Part shown: one piece after another, positions 1 to 9,383 of the stretch
Layout of the letters: the number at the start of each line of letters is the position of its first letter
How positions within the stretch are numbered: position 1 is the stretch's first letter
From: Pseudomonas solani
GTDB taxonomy: Bacteria; Pseudomonadota; Gammaproteobacteria; Pseudomonadales; Pseudomonadaceae
Direction of reading: 5' to 3'
NCBI RefSeq assembly: GCF_026072635.1
Contig: NZ_AP023081.1
Coordinates: forward strand, 4,646,501-4,710,500
DNA length: 64,000 nucleotides
Program-made: the position numbers and the translations under genes
Notes under the pieces: generated by a model
What the model saw: only the letters and a program-made list of their open reading frames with translations
The model's database searches: none
Told to the model about the DNA's origin: nothing

Positions 1-1134
1 CTGGACGAGATCATGAACATGGTCGGCGAGCTGGTATTGGTGCGTAACCGCCTTGTGCGCCTGGGCCTCAACAGCGGTGACGAGTCCATGGCCAAGGCCG
101 TGTCCAACCTCGACGTGGTCACCGCCGACCTGCAGACCGCGGTCATGAAGACCCGCATGCAGCCGATCAAGAAGGTCTTCGGCCGCTTCCCGCGCCTGGT
201 CCGCGACCTGGCGCGCAACCTGAAGAAAGAGATCAACCTCGAGCTGGTGGGTGAAGAGACCGACCTCGACAAGAACCTGGTCGAGGCCCTGGCCGACCCG
301 CTGGTCCACCTTGTGCGCAACGCCGTCGACCACGGCGTCGAGACGCCCGAGGAGCGCGAGGCCGCCGGCAAGCCGCGCACCGGCCGCGTGGTGCTCTCCG
401 CCGAACAGGAAGGCGACCACATCCTTCTGATGATCACCGACGACGGCAAGGGGATGGACGCCAATATCCTCCGCGCCAAGGCGGTGGAGAAGGGGCTGCT
501 GGACAAGGACGCCGCCGACCGCCTGACCGATCTCGAGTGCTACAACCTGATCTTCGCCCCGGGCTTCTCGACCAAGACCGAGATTTCCGACGTCTCCGGC
601 CGCGGTGTCGGCATGGACGTGGTGAAGACCAAGATTTCCCAGCTCAACGGCACGGTCAACGTGTTCTCGCAGAAGGGGCAGGGCTCGAAGATCGTCATCA
701 AGGTGCCGCTGACCCTGGCGATCATGCCGACCCTGATGGTGATGCTGGGCAACCAGGCCTTCGCCTTCCCGCTGGTCAACGTCAACGAGATCTTCCACCT
801 CGACCTGTCGCGCACCAACGTGGTGGACGGCCAGGAAGTGGTGATCGTGCGCGACAAGGCGCTGCCGCTGTTCTACCTCAAGCGCTGGCTGGTGCGTAAC
901 GCGGCCCACGAGGAACAGGGCGAAGGCCATGTGGTGATCCTCTCCGTGGGCACCCAGCGCATCGGCTTCGTGGTGGACCAGCTGGTCGGCCAGGAAGAGG
1001 TGGTGATCAAGCCCCTGGGCAAGATGCTCCAGGGCACTCCCGGCATGTCCGGCGCCACCATCACCGGCGATGGACGCATCGCCCTGATTCTCGACGTGCC
1101 GAGCATGCTCAAGCGCTACGCGCGCCGCGGTTGA
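1..1134 (+). CDS. cheA: Chemotaxis histidine kinase CheA, C-terminal part
   Basis: This is the C-terminal 377 residues of CheA, the cytoplasmic kinase that phosphorylates CheY and CheB in response to chemoreceptors. The frame is open from the first base, so the 5' part (Hpt and CheY-binding domains) lies outside the window. The visible part begins in the P3 dimerisation helix (LDEIMNMVGELVL). It continues through the HATPase domain with N box (LVRNAVDHG, near nt 310-336), G1 box (DDGKGMD, nt 439-459) and G2 box (GRGVGMDVV, near nt 598), and ends in the CheW-like P5 regulatory domain. cheB follows after 41 bp, as in other Pseudomonas flagellar/chemotaxis loci. Confidence 0.97.
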   Translation: MDEIMNMVGELVLVRNRLVRLGLNSGDESMAKAVSNLDVVTADLQTAVMKTRMQPIKKVFGRFPRLVRDLARNLKKEINLELVGEETDLDKNLVEALADPLVHLVRNAVDHGVETPEEREAAGKPRTGRVVLSAEQEGDHILLMITDDGKGMDANILRAKAVEKGLLDKDAADRLTDLECYNLIFAPGFSTKTEISDVSGRGVGMDVVKTKISQLNGTVNVFSQKGQGSKIVIKVPLTLAIMPTLMVMLGNQAFAFPLVNVNEIFHLDLSRTNVVDGQEVVIVRDKALPLFYLKRWLVRNAAHEEQGEGHVVILSVGTQRIGFVVDQLVGQEEVVIKPLGKMLQGTPGMSGATITGDGRIALILDVPSMLKRYARRG

Positions 1135-1175
1135 TCGTTTAGGCGGCCCTGGCGGGCCGCCTGTTAGGAGTGTTT

Positions 1176-2291
1176 ATGGCAGTCAAGGTTCTGGTGGTTG
1201 ATGACTCCGGTTTCTTCCGTCGTCGTGTCTCGGAGATTCTGTCCGCCGACCCCAATATCCAGGTGATCGGCACCGCCACCAACGGTCGCGAAGCCATCGA
1301 TCAGGCGCTGGCGCTCAAGCCGGACGTGATCACCATGGACTACGAGATGCCGATGATGGACGGCATCACCGCGGTGCGGCACATCATGCAGCGCTGCCCG
1401 ACCCCCGTGCTGATGTTTTCTTCCCTGACCCACGAAGGCGCCCGGGTGACCCTGGACGCCCTCGACGCGGGTGCGGTGGATTTCCTGCCGAAGAACTTCG
1501 AGGACATCTCGCGCAACCCCGACAAGGTCAAGCAACTGCTCTGCGAGAAGGTGCACAGCATCGCCCGCAGCAACCGTCGCTACAGCAGCTACAGCCCAGC
1601 GCCGGCAGCCCCGGCGTCGGCGCCCAGCCCCGCTGCGCCCACGCCGGCCCCGTCGCGCCCCAGCGCCGGTGCCGCACCTGCGCCGGCTTCCAGCTCGGGG
1701 GGCTCGTCCAGCCCGGCTCCCAAACGCAAGTCTTACAAGCTGGTGGCCATCGGCACCTCGACCGGCGGCCCGGTGGCCCTGCAGCGGGTGCTGACCCAGC
1801 TGCCCGGCAACTTTCCGGCGCCCATCGTCCTGATCCAGCACATGCCGGCAGCCTTCACCAAGGCCTTCGCCGAGCGCCTCGACAAGCTCTGCCGGATTTC
1901 CGTCAAGGAAGCCGAGGACGGCGATGTGCTGCGCCCCGGCCTGGCCCTGCTGGCACCGGGCGGCAAGCAGATGATGGTCGACGGCCGTGGCACCGTGCGC
2001 ATCCTCCCGGGTGACGAGCGGCTGAACTACAAGCCCTGCGTCGACATCACCTTCGGCTCGGCGGCCAAGGCCTATAACGACAAGGTCCTGGCGGTGGTGC
2101 TCACCGGCATGGGCGCCGATGGCCGGGAAGGCGCTCGCCTGCTCAAGCAGGGCGGCAGCCAGGTCTGGGCGCAGGATGAAGCCAGCTGCGTGATCTACGG
2201 CATGCCCATGGCCATCGTGAAGGCCAACCTGGCCGACGCCGTCTACGGGCTCGACGATATCGGCAGGCACATAGCCGAGGCGTGCCTGTAA
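1176..2291 (+). CDS. cheB: Chemotaxis protein-glutamate methylesterase CheB
   Basis: The 371-residue response regulator removes methyl groups from chemoreceptors during adaptation. The N-terminal receiver domain has the acidic pair D9/D10 and phospho-acceptor D55 (TMDYEMP). A long Pro/Ala/Ser linker (about residues 135-185) leads to the methylesterase domain with catalytic Ser (GTSTGGP), His (IQHMPAAF) and Asp (GMGADGREG). I start at the ATG at 1176 because TAGGAG at 1165-1170 is well spaced for it; an in-frame GTG at 1170 overlaps that site. The linker is longer than in enteric CheB. It lies between cheA and motC in one operon. Confidence 0.96.
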   Translation: MAVKVLVVDDSGFFRRRVSEILSADPNIQVIGTATNGREAIDQALALKPDVITMDYEMPMMDGITAVRHIMQRCPTPVLMFSSLTHEGARVTLDALDAGAVDFLPKNFEDISRNPDKVKQLLCEKVHSIARSNRRYSSYSPAPAAPASAPSPAAPTPAPSRPSAGAAPAPASSSGGSSSPAPKRKSYKLVAIGTSTGGPVALQRVLTQLPGNFPAPIVLIQHMPAAFTKAFAERLDKLCRISVKEAEDGDVLRPGLALLAPGGKQMMVDGRGTVRILPGDERLNYKPCVDITFGSAAKAYNDKVLAVVLTGMGADGREGARLLKQGGSQVWAQDEASCVIYGMPMAIVKANLADAVYGLDDIGRHIAEACL

Positions 2292-2307
2292 TGGAGAACG
2301 CGCGTCA

Positions 2308-3046
2308 ATGGATGTACTGAGCGTTGTCGGCGTCATACTTGCGCTCGTCGCCATCATCGGCGGCAACTACCTCGAAGGTGGCCACGCGGGGGCGTTGCTC
2401 AACGGCCCCGCTGCGCTGATCGTGGTGGGCGGTACCCTCGGGCTGCGTTCCTGCAGACCCCGATGAGTGTGTTCAAGCGGTCCCTGGTGACCATTCGCTG
2501 GATCATCTTCCCCCGCAGATCGACCTGGCCGGCGGCATCAACCGCGTGGTCGGCTGGAGCATGGCTGCCCGCAAGGAAGGCCTGCTGGGCCTCGAGCCCA
2601 TCGCCGATTCCGAGCCGGACCCGTACGCCCGCAAGGGCCTGCAGCTGTTGGTGGACGGTGCCGAACCGGAAGCTATCCGCAGCATCCTCGAGGTGGACCT
2701 CTACACCCAGGAAGCCCGTGATATCCAGGCCGCCAAGGTGTTCGAAAGCATGGGCGGCTACGCGCCGACCATCGGCATCATCGGTGCGGTAATGGGCCTG
2801 ATCCATGTCATGGGCAACCTGGCGGACCCCAGCCAGCTGGGCGGTGGCATCGCCGTGGCCTTCGTCGCCACCATCTATGGCGTCGGCTTCGCCAACCTGC
2901 TGCTGCTGCCGATCGGTAACAAGCTCAAGTCCATCGCCATGCGCCAGTCGCGCTATCGGGAGATGCTGCTCGAAGGCATCCTCTCCATCGGCGAGGGCGA
3001 GAATCCCCGCTCCATCGAGTTGAAGCTGCAAGGCTTCATGGATTGA
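2308..3046 (+). CDS. motC: Flagellar motor stator protein MotC (MotA family), two frameshifts
   Basis: This is a MotA-type stator subunit of the second Pseudomonas stator set (MotC/MotD). Stator subunits form the proton channel and contact the rotor protein FliG. The reading starts MDVLSVVGVILALV at 2308 and ends ...SIELKLQGFMD. The protein is spread over three frames. One G is missing in the run at 2440-2442 and one C in the run at 2510-2514; restoring both gives a continuous protein of about 246 residues with the usual MotA membrane segments (GYAPTIGIIGAVMGLI, IYGVGFANLLLLP). Two homopolymer deletions in a core motility gene suggest sequencing error rather than real inactivation. motD starts 10 bp after the stop. 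Confidence 0.9.
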
Positions 3047-3056
3047 TGGAGGCGAC

Positions 3057-3947
3057 ATGGCCCGCAGACGTCATCAGGAAGAACACGAGAATCACGAGCG
3101 TTGGCTGGTCTCCTACGCGGACTTCATCACCCTGCTGTTCGCCTTTTTCGTGGTGATGTACTCCATCTCCTCGATCAACGAAGGCAAGTACAAGATCCTT
3201 TCGGAGACCCTCACCGGCGTCTTCAGCCAGCCGGATCGTTCGATCAAGCCGATCCCCGTTGGCGATGAGCGCCCGCGTACCACCGAGGCGGACAAGTCCA
3301 TGACCGACAGCGGCTCCAGTGATACGCCGAGCGCTGCCACTGATCCGCTGCAGGAGATCAGCCAGGACATCAGCGAGGCCTTTGGCGAGCTGATCAAGGA
3401 CGGGCAGATGACGGTTCGCGGCAATGAGCTGTGGGTGGAGATCGAGCTCAACTCCAGCCTGCTGTTCCCCAGCGGCGACGCGATACCGGCCAACGAAGCC
3501 TTCACCCTGATCGAGAAGGTGGCCAAGATCCTGGCGCCCTACGAAAACCCGGTGCACGTAGAAGGTTTCACCGATAACCTGCCGATCAATACGGCGAACT
3601 ATCCTTCCAACTGGGAGCTGTCTACTGCACGGGCCTCGAGCATCGTGCGCATGCTCTCGATGGATGGCGTGAACCCGGCGCGCCTGGCCGCAGTCGGCTA
3701 TGGCGAGTTCCAGCCGGTGGCGGACAATGCGACGGCCGAAGGGCGCGGGCGCAACCGGCGCGTGGTATTGGTGGTGTCGCGCAACCTGGACGTGCGTCGT
3801 GCGGTCAGTGGCGTAGGCAGCGCCAACGCAAAACCGGATGGCGCCCTGCAGCGTGCTGGCACGCAACCTGCACCAGCGCCAGAAGCGAGGCCCCCAGCAG
3901 CGGGGGCCGTCAATTCCCCGTCGCCGGCCCCTGCGGGCGGACAATGA
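3057..3947 (+). CDS. motD: Flagellar motor stator protein MotD (MotB family)
   Basis: This 296-residue MotB-type protein anchors the stator to peptidoglycan. A short basic cytoplasmic tail (MARRRHQEE) precedes one membrane helix that carries the proton-binding aspartate D22 in the motif SYADFITLL. The OmpA/MotB peptidoglycan-binding domain follows (about residues 160-250, with EGFTDN, ELSTARA and GRGRNRRV). The C-terminus is a low-complexity Pro/Ala tail. A GGAGGCGAC ribosome site lies just upstream of the ATG. It is co-transcribed with motC and pairs with it as the second stator set. Confidence 0.95.
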   Translation: MARRRHQEEHENHERWLVSYADFITLLFAFFVVMYSISSINEGKYKILSETLTGVFSQPDRSIKPIPVGDERPRTTEADKSMTDSGSSDTPSAATDPLQEISQDISEAFGELIKDGQMTVRGNELWVEIELNSSLLFPSGDAIPANEAFTLIEKVAKILAPYENPVHVEGFTDNLPINTANYPSNWELSTARASSIVRMLSMDGVNPARLAAVGYGEFQPVADNATAEGRGRNRRVVLVVSRNLDVRRAVSGVGSANAKPDGALQRAGTQPAPAPEARPPAAGAVNSPSPAPAGGQ

Positions 3948-3987
3948 TTCTCGGCAAGGCGGCGTTTCTGCCGGGAGGATGAAGACC

Positions 3988-4776
3988 ATGAGAGTTTGGG
4001 CGGTAGCCAATCAAAAGGGTGGAGTGGGCAAGACCACCTCGTCGATCGCACTGGCGGGCCTGCTGGCCGATGCCGGCAAGCGCGTGGTCGTGGTCGACCT
4101 CGACCCCCACGGTTCCATGACCAGCTACTTCGGGCATGACCCGGACACCCTGGAACACAGCTGCTTCGACCTGTTCCTGCACCAGGGCACGGTGCCCGAT
4201 GGCCTGCCGCGCCAACTGCTGCTGCAGACCAGCCACGAACGCATCTCGCTGCTCCCCTCCAGCACCGCGCTGGCCACCCTGGAGCGCCAGTCGCCCGGGC
4301 AGAACGGTCTGGGCCTGGTGATCGCCAAGAGCCTGGCGCAGCTGTGGCAGGAGTTCGACCACGCCATCATCGACAGCCCGCCGCTGCTGGGCGTGCTGAT
4401 GGTCAACGCCCTGGCCGCCAGCCAGCAGTTGGTGATCCCGGTGCAGACCGAGTTCCTCGCCGTCAAGGGCCTGGAGCGCATGGTCAGCACCCTGGCGATG
4501 ATCAACCGCTCGCGCAAGCAGGCGTTGCCCTACACCATCGTGCCGACCCTGTTCGACCGCCGTACCCAGGCCTCCCTGAATACCCTGCGGGTGCTGCGCA
4601 ATTCCTATCCCGAACACCTGTGGCCGGCCTATATCCCGGTGGACACCCGCCTGCGTGATGCCAGCCGCGCCGGGGTCACGCCTTCGCAATACGATTCCAA
4701 CAGCCGCGGGGTGATCGCCTATCGCGCGCTGCTCAAGCATTTGCTCAGTCAGCAACTGGCCGCCCAGGTAGCCTGA
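3988..4776 (+). CDS. parA: ParA-type ATPase of the chemotaxis cluster
   Basis: This 262-residue MinD/ParA ATPase has the deviant Walker A motif KGGVGKTT (residues 10-17) and a following VVDLDPHGSM segment. Homologues in polar-flagellated gammaproteobacteria (often called ParC or ParA) position chemotaxis arrays at the cell pole together with ParP. That role is inferred here from its place between motD and the CheW-domain gene. I start at the ATG at 3988, giving MRVWAVANQ. GGGAGG at 3973-3978 is 9 bp upstream, whereas the in-frame ATG at 3979 directly abuts that site. The alternative far-upstream start would overlap motD. Confidence 0.92.
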   Translation: MRVWAVANQKGGVGKTTSSIALAGLLADAGKRVVVVDLDPHGSMTSYFGHDPDTLEHSCFDLFLHQGTVPDGLPRQLLLQTSHERISLLPSSTALATLERQSPGQNGLGLVIAKSLAQLWQEFDHAIIDSPPLLGVLMVNALAASQQLVIPVQTEFLAVKGLERMVSTLAMINRSRKQALPYTIVPTLFDRRTQASLNTLRVLRNSYPEHLWPAYIPVDTRLRDASRAGVTPSQYDSNSRGVIAYRALLKHLLSQQLAAQVA

Positions 4777-4863
4777 AATGACCGACTATGCTGAACTGCA
4801 TACCTCAAGTCCTGCGGCCTTGCTGCCGATAGACTCTGGAGTCCACTCCTGCAGGTCCCATCC

Positions 4864-5792
4864 ATGAGCCGTACCGTCGCCACCGCCACAAGGCCGCAGC
4901 TGGCCTTGCAGTCCTACCTCGATTCCCTGCTGCAGGAAGCGGCCGTCGAATTCGCCGACAGCATCAGCCTGGACGAGTTCGAGGCTGCCGTGCTGGAGGA
5001 ACAGGTTCGTGATGCCCGGCTGACCGTCAAACCGGTGATCGCGGCTTTGCCGGCTCCGGCGCCTGCCCCGATCGCTGCGGCGGTATCGGCGCCTGCGCCC
5101 GTGGCCAGGCCGGTGCTGGAGGCCACGCCGCTGCGCGCCCTGGTCGCCGCACCGACGGAGTTGCGTACCGAGGTCAAGCCCGCAGCGCCGGTGCCTGTCC
5201 CGCCGCCTGCCGCCCCATCGCCCCTGTGGCGCCGGTCGCCCGCCCGACCCTGGTGGAGCCGGTTGCCGAGCTGAAGACCGCCAACGCGCCGCTGCTGGAC
5301 AGCGAGCCGGTGGCCTCCGACGGCCGCCCCAGCTGGGCTGAAGAACCCTTCGAGTGCCTGCTGTTCGATGTCGCCGGCCTCACCCTCGCGGTGCCGCTTG
5401 TGTGCCTGGGCTCCATCTACCCGCTGGCCGGCCAGGAACTCACGCCGCTGTTCGGCCAGCCCGACTGGTTCCTCGGCATCCTGCCGAGCCAGGGGGGTAA
5501 CCTGAAGGTGCTCGACACCGCGCGCTGGGTCATGCCGGACCGCTACCGCGATGATTTCCGCGAAGGCTTGCAGTACGTTATCTCGGTCCAGGGGTACGAG
5601 TGGGGCCTGGCCGTGCACCAGGTGAGCCGCTCCATCCGCCTGGACCCGAGCGAAATCAAATGGCGCAGCCAGCGCACCCAGCGTCCGTGGCTCGCCGGTA
5701 CCGTGATCGAACACATGTGCGCGCTGCTGGACGTCGCCGCCCTGGCTGAACTGATCGCCAGTGGTGCCGTCAAGAAGATGTCGCTCAACTGA
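4864..5792 (+). CDS. parP: CheW-domain protein ParP-like, frameshifted
   Basis: This is a scaffold-type CheW-like protein. The N-terminal part (SRTVATATRPQLALQSYLDSL) leads into a long Ala/Pro linker. The CheW-like domain follows in a second frame (EPFECLLFDVAGLTLAVPL ... EHMCALLDVAALAEL). The break falls in the C run at 5213-5216; one extra C restores PAAPIAPVAPVARP and a protein of about 309 residues. In related bacteria ParP couples the ParA-like ATPase to the chemotaxis array. The position between parA and cheW supports this assignment. The deletion is most likely a sequencing error. Confidence 0.87.
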
Positions 5793-5890
5793 ACACCGGC
5801 GCCTCGCGAAAGCGCGGCGCTCCGGATTTGAAACAAGCGGGCAGAACCCGCGAACGCCGCCCCGGGCGGTTCTAGAAGAGGCTAGGGAAC

Positions 5891-6370
5891 ATGAAGAAAT
5901 CGTCAGGGCAAGGTTCCGAAGATCCCATCCTGCAATGGGTGACTTTCCGCCTGGATAACGAGACCTACGGCATCAACGTGATGCAGGTCCAGGAAGTCCT
6001 GCGTTACACCGAGATCGCGCCGGTCCCGGGTGCCCCGAGCTATGTGCTGGGCATCATCAACCTGCGCGGTAACGTGGTCACCGTGATCGACACCCGCCAG
6101 CGCTTCGGCCTGGATTCGGCCTCGGTCACCGACAACACCCGCATCGTCATCATCGAGGCGGACAAGCAGGTCGTGGGCATCCTCGTCGACAGCGTCGCCG
6201 AAGTGGTCTACCTGCGTCAGTCCGAGGTCGAGACCGCGCCCAACGTGGGCAACGAGGAATCGGCCAAGTTCATCCAGGGCGTCTGCAACAAGAACGGCGA
6301 GCTGCTGATCCTGGTCGAGCTGGACAAAATGATGAGCGAAGAAGAGTGGTCGGAGCTGGAGAGCATCTGA
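5891..6370 (+). CDS. cheW: Chemotaxis coupling protein CheW
   Basis: This 159-residue single-domain CheW links chemoreceptors to the CheA P5 domain at the cytoplasmic face of the array. Typical motifs are LQWVTFRLDNETYGINVMQV, the conserved INLRGNVVTVID strand and VVGILVDSVAEV. An AGAGG-like ribosome site precedes the ATG. The length is normal, with a short acidic C-terminal tail (SEEEWSELESI). The next gene begins 1 bp after the stop, so the two are probably translated together. Confidence 0.96.
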   Translation: MKKSSGQGSEDPILQWVTFRLDNETYGINVMQVQEVLRYTEIAPVPGAPSYVLGIINLRGNVVTVIDTRQRFGLDSASVTDNTRIVIIEADKQVVGILVDSVAEVVYLRQSEVETAPNVGNEESAKFIQGVCNKNGELLILVELDKMMSEEEWSELESI

Positions 6371-6371
6371 C

Positions 6372-6782
6372 GTGCTGATCGAGATCGCGCTGCTGGTCCT
6401 GGCGATCGCCTGTGCAGCCCTCGCAGTCACCTGCGTGCGGCTGCAGAAGGGGCAACGCCTGGCGGCCGAGGAGCAGGCCAAGCGCGATGCGGTGCGCGAC
6501 CAGCGCATCAAGGAATTGGCGCGTCGGCTCGACGCCTACCTCAGCGGCTCGATCCGCATGGGTGAGGAGCTGCACGAACTGCGCCGCGTGGTGGCGCCGC
6601 TGCCGGACAAGGTCAGCCAGATCGAGCAGCGCGACCCCAGCAGCCTGTCCTTCACCCAGGCCGCGCGCCTCGCCGGCATGGGCGCCAGCGTCGATGACCT
6701 GACCCATTCCTGTGGCCTGACCCAGGCCGAGGCCGAACTGGTCAGCAAGCTGCAGTTGGCCCGCAAGCAGAAACAAGGCTGA
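6372..6782 (+). CDS. DUF2802 membrane-anchored coiled-coil protein
   Basis: This 136-residue protein begins with a GTG at 6372. An N-terminal membrane helix (LIEIALLVLAIACAALAV) is followed by a charged coiled-coil segment and a C-terminal helix-turn-helix-like region (SFTQAARLAGMGASVDDL..CGLTQAEAELVSKL), as in DUF2802 proteins. These commonly follow cheW in Pseudomonas flagellar loci, and their function is unknown to me. The gene is translationally linked to cheW (1-bp gap) and closes the motility operon here. Confidence 0.82.
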   Translation: MLIEIALLVLAIACAALAVTCVRLQKGQRLAAEEQAKRDAVRDQRIKELARRLDAYLSGSIRMGEELHELRRVVAPLPDKVSQIEQRDPSSLSFTQAARLAGMGASVDDLTHSCGLTQAEAELVSKLQLARKQKQG

Positions 6783-6901
6783 ACCCCGCTTTAACTCCCT
6801 CCTGCTCTAACGACCGCGCCCGCTCTGAACCAATAGTTCCAAGGCCGGCTCCCCTCGCTGCCTAAGCTCAGGACTCGGGTCCCGACTCCGCGAGCGCCGC
6901 C

Positions 6902-7330
6902 ATGCGTGTTCTGTCCTTCCTGCTGCTTTGCGTTCTCCCCCTGGCCCAGGCCGAGGAGGCGCCCCTGCGCGTCAAGGGCGCGACCACGGTCAACGTGCTC
7001 CAGGCCAAGCGGCTGTACGACTACGGCGCCCTGTTCATCGATGTGCGGCCTTCGGCGGAGTGGAGCTGGGGCCATGTGCACGGGGCGGTGCACCTCGACC
7101 TGGCCGACCGCTTCGCCGGGCTGGCCATGCCCCATTGGCCCCGGCATGTGCCCCTGGTCATCTACTGCGACAGCGACGTCTGCCCCTGTGGCGCCTTGGC
7201 GGCGCAGCTCGCCGTGAGCTGGGGCTACAAGCAGGTGTTCTACTTCCGTGAGGGCTATTTCGCCTGGCAGCTGCTGGACTTCCCCCTGGGCAAGGGGGTG
7301 GAAGGCGAGGTGCTGGCCCTCAGCCCCTAG
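6902..7330 (+). CDS. Secreted rhodanese-like protein
   Basis: This 142-residue protein has an N-terminal signal peptide (MRVLSFLLLCVLPLAQA) and one rhodanese domain (LFIDVRPSAEWSWGHVHGAVHLDL). The active-site loop reads YCDSDVCPCGALAA, which keeps a plausible catalytic cysteine, so a periplasmic sulfur- or thiol-related role is possible. Its substrate cannot be told from the sequence. Its 3' end overlaps the end of the convergent FlhB-like gene by 11 bp, and it lies between the motility and ccm operons. Confidence 0.8.
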   Translation: MRVLSFLLLCVLPLAQAEEAPLRVKGATTVNVLQAKRLYDYGALFIDVRPSAEWSWGHVHGAVHLDLADRFAGLAMPHWPRHVPLVIYCDSDVCPCGALAAQLAVSWGYKQVFYFREGYFAWQLLDFPLGKGVEGEVLALSP

Positions 7331-7655
7331 GGCCGCCCAGCAGCGGTACCGGTGGGGTGACGTCGCGCTCGCCGTCGGCGACGAAACCGGCCGGGCACTT
7401 GCCCTTGAGGTACCAGGCGAAGGCGATGATTTCGGCGAGGGTGCGATACAGCGCCTCGGGAATCGCCTCGCCCAGTTCCATGCGCGCCAGCAGGCGCACC
7501 AGCTCGGCGTTCTCGTAGATCGGCACTTCGTATTCGCGGGCGATGGCGAGAATCGCTTCCGCCAGCTCGTCGTCGCCCTTGGCGGTGAGGCTTGGGGCGG
7601 AGACACCGTCATAGGACAGGGCGATGGCCTGGCGCGGCTGCTTGGCCTGGGTCAT
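7320..7655 (-). CDS. Stand-alone FlhB C-terminal domain protein
   Basis: This 111-residue protein matches only the small C-terminal cytoplasmic domain of FlhB/YscU export-switch proteins (ALSYDGVSAPSLTAKG, AREYEVPIYENAELVRLL, IPEALYRTLAEIIAFAWYLKGK). The membrane domain and the NPTH autocleavage motif are absent, so it starts where FlhB is cut after self-cleavage. Orphan FlhB-C proteins occur in several flagellated bacteria and may act in export-specificity switching. The adjacent upstream fliK-like gene, whose product acts on FlhB-C, fits that idea. It forms a minus-strand pair with fliK. Confidence 0.85.
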   Translation of the reverse strand: MTQAKQPRQAIALSYDGVSAPSLTAKGDDELAEAILAIAREYEVPIYENAELVRLLARMELGEAIPEALYRTLAEIIAFAWYLKGKCPAGFVADGERDVTPPVPLLGGPRG

Positions 7656-7692
7656 TGCGGGTTGCTCCGGGGGCGCGGGAAGGAGAGGGGGC

Positions 7693-9233
7693 TCATGCGG
7701 TTTCGTCCACCCAGCGCTGTTGCAGGTTGGTACGCGGGCCTTGCGGCGGTATGCCTTGGCGGCAGGCCAGCTCGCTGACTTCGAGGCCGGCGGAAACCAG
7801 GCGCTCGCGCAGGTTGGGCAACTCGCCGTCGATCAGGCTGGCGGTGCGGGCCCGCTCGGCCCAGAGCTGGCTGGAGATGGCGCCGCGCAGCAATTGCGCC
7901 TGCACCTGCAGCGGCCCCAGCGGCTCCATGTCGAACGCCAGCTCGATGCGCCACAGGGTGTCCTTCTGCTCTTCCTTGCTGCGTTTCTGAGGGCTTTGCT
8001 CCTGCTGCACCTTGACCTGCAGGGGCACGATGTCCTGGTTGTTGCGCATGGGCAGCTCCAGCTGCCAGGTGGTCAGCAGGTTGCCCTCGGGGGTCATCTG
8101 CGATTGGGCCAGGCTCGACAGCTGGTGGGTCTGCAGGCGCGAGACCGCAGCGGCGGCCATCTTCAGCAGCAGTTCCAGGTCACCTTCGCCTTCGGCCTGC
8201 TGCGCCAGGCGCGAGGGCAGGGGAAAGCTCAATGCCTGCTGGCGGGCGCTGGCCTGACCGAGGGAGCCCAGGGCGCTGCGGATGAAGGCCGGCAAGGCCT
8301 GTGCCATGGCGTTGCTGGCGCCGGCGGTGGGCAGTGCGGCTGGGCCATTGGGCAGGTTGGGCAGCAACTGGGCGATCAGGCGCAGCAGGTTGCCCTTGAT
8401 GTCCTGGCCCAATGCGGCGCCGTGGCCGGCCAGCAGCCGGGCCTCCAGCAGTGCGCCACTGTTCTCCATGGCCTTGGCCAGCAGCTTGGAGTCACTGAGC
8501 TGGGCCGCGTCGGGCAAGCTGTTCAGCAGGCGGTCGACGGTGCCGCGCAGGTTGCTCGGCAGCTCGTCGCCCATACCCTTCAAGGCTTGCACCAGGCCTT
8601 CCAGGGAGCCCTGGCGGCTTTGCTGGTTGGCCAGTTGCTGGGTCAGGGCGAGCTGGTCGAGCTGGGCGGAGAGGGGGAGGAACTGCAGCGACTGGCTGCT
8701 CTGCACCTGGGCGCTGAGCAGGCTGCCGAGGGGCAGCGGCAGCGGGCCTTCCACCGCCATCTGGCGGCCGGCCAGGGGGTATTGATCAGGTTGATCAGCG
8801 AGCGATAGACCGTGGTGCGCGCTTCGGCCAGCTGCTCGCTGGAAACCACCTTGCCCTGCACCAGGGTGCCCACCGGCAACTGGTCGAGGTCGATGCTGTC
8901 CAGCGCTGCGGTGCCGCCGGGTTGCAGGGCCACCATCAGCTTGGTTTCCGAGACGGCGGTGACGTTGATCAGGCTGCCCTGGGCCAGGGGGCGGTTGCTG
9001 CTGGCTTCCACCGTGGCCTGTTGGCCGCCGTTGAGGGTGAGCTTGAGCAGCACCTGGAAGCTGTTCTGTGCCGACTCCTTGACGCTCACCACTTCCGCGT
9101 CTGCGCTTTCCCCCGCCGAGAGCAGGCCGTTGATCGGTTGCAACAGCTTGACGGCGGCTTCCGCGACCGTTTGCACGGGACGGCTGGCCGGTGGTGTGGC
9201 GCTGATGGGGCGCGAGGTGCTGATCTCGGTCAT
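7693..9233 (-). CDS. fliK: FliK-like hook-length control protein, frameshifted
   Basis: This large protein lacks obvious membrane segments and is rich in Gln, Leu and Ala. Its C-terminal domain resembles the Flg_hook domain of FliK (LWRIELAFDMEPLGPLQVQ ... LRERLVSAGLEVSELACRQG). The N-terminal part (MTEISTSRPISATPP, ATG at 9233) and the rest (from MAVEGPLPLPLGS) lie in different frames. One C is missing in the run seen as GGGGG at 8775-8779 on the plus strand; restoring it gives NTPLAGRQMAVEGP and about 513 residues. It is upstream of the FlhB-C gene on the same strand. It may be a second FliK-type protein rather than the main fliK. Confidence 0.78.
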
Positions 9234-9261
9234 CAAAGGGTTACAACCTGTTGAAAGCCCC

Positions 9262-9290
9262 CTTCGGGGGCCGTGGATGACATGTATAAT
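9262..9290 (+). promoter_or_regulatory. Candidate sigma70 -10 for the ccm operon
   Basis: A perfect TATAAT lies at 9285-9290, 94 bp before the ccmA start. A G/C hairpin (gccccc-ttc-gggggc, about 9257-9271) sits upstream and there is no good -35 box at the usual distance. It is also just upstream of the divergent fliK start. This is a prediction only. Confidence 0.4.
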
Positions 9291-9383
9291 GCCGCCCCGT
9301 CCGGGCCGGGCGCTGTTTTGCGCGTACCTGAGTATAGCGGCCGGCACCTCCATGACTTGAGTTCCCCCAGGGTATCCGTTGCC

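Noticed and set aside
2463..2792. Separate gene MSVFKRSLVTIRW...
   Set aside because: Only its first 15 or so residues are MotC; the remainder is out-of-frame translation after the second deletion.
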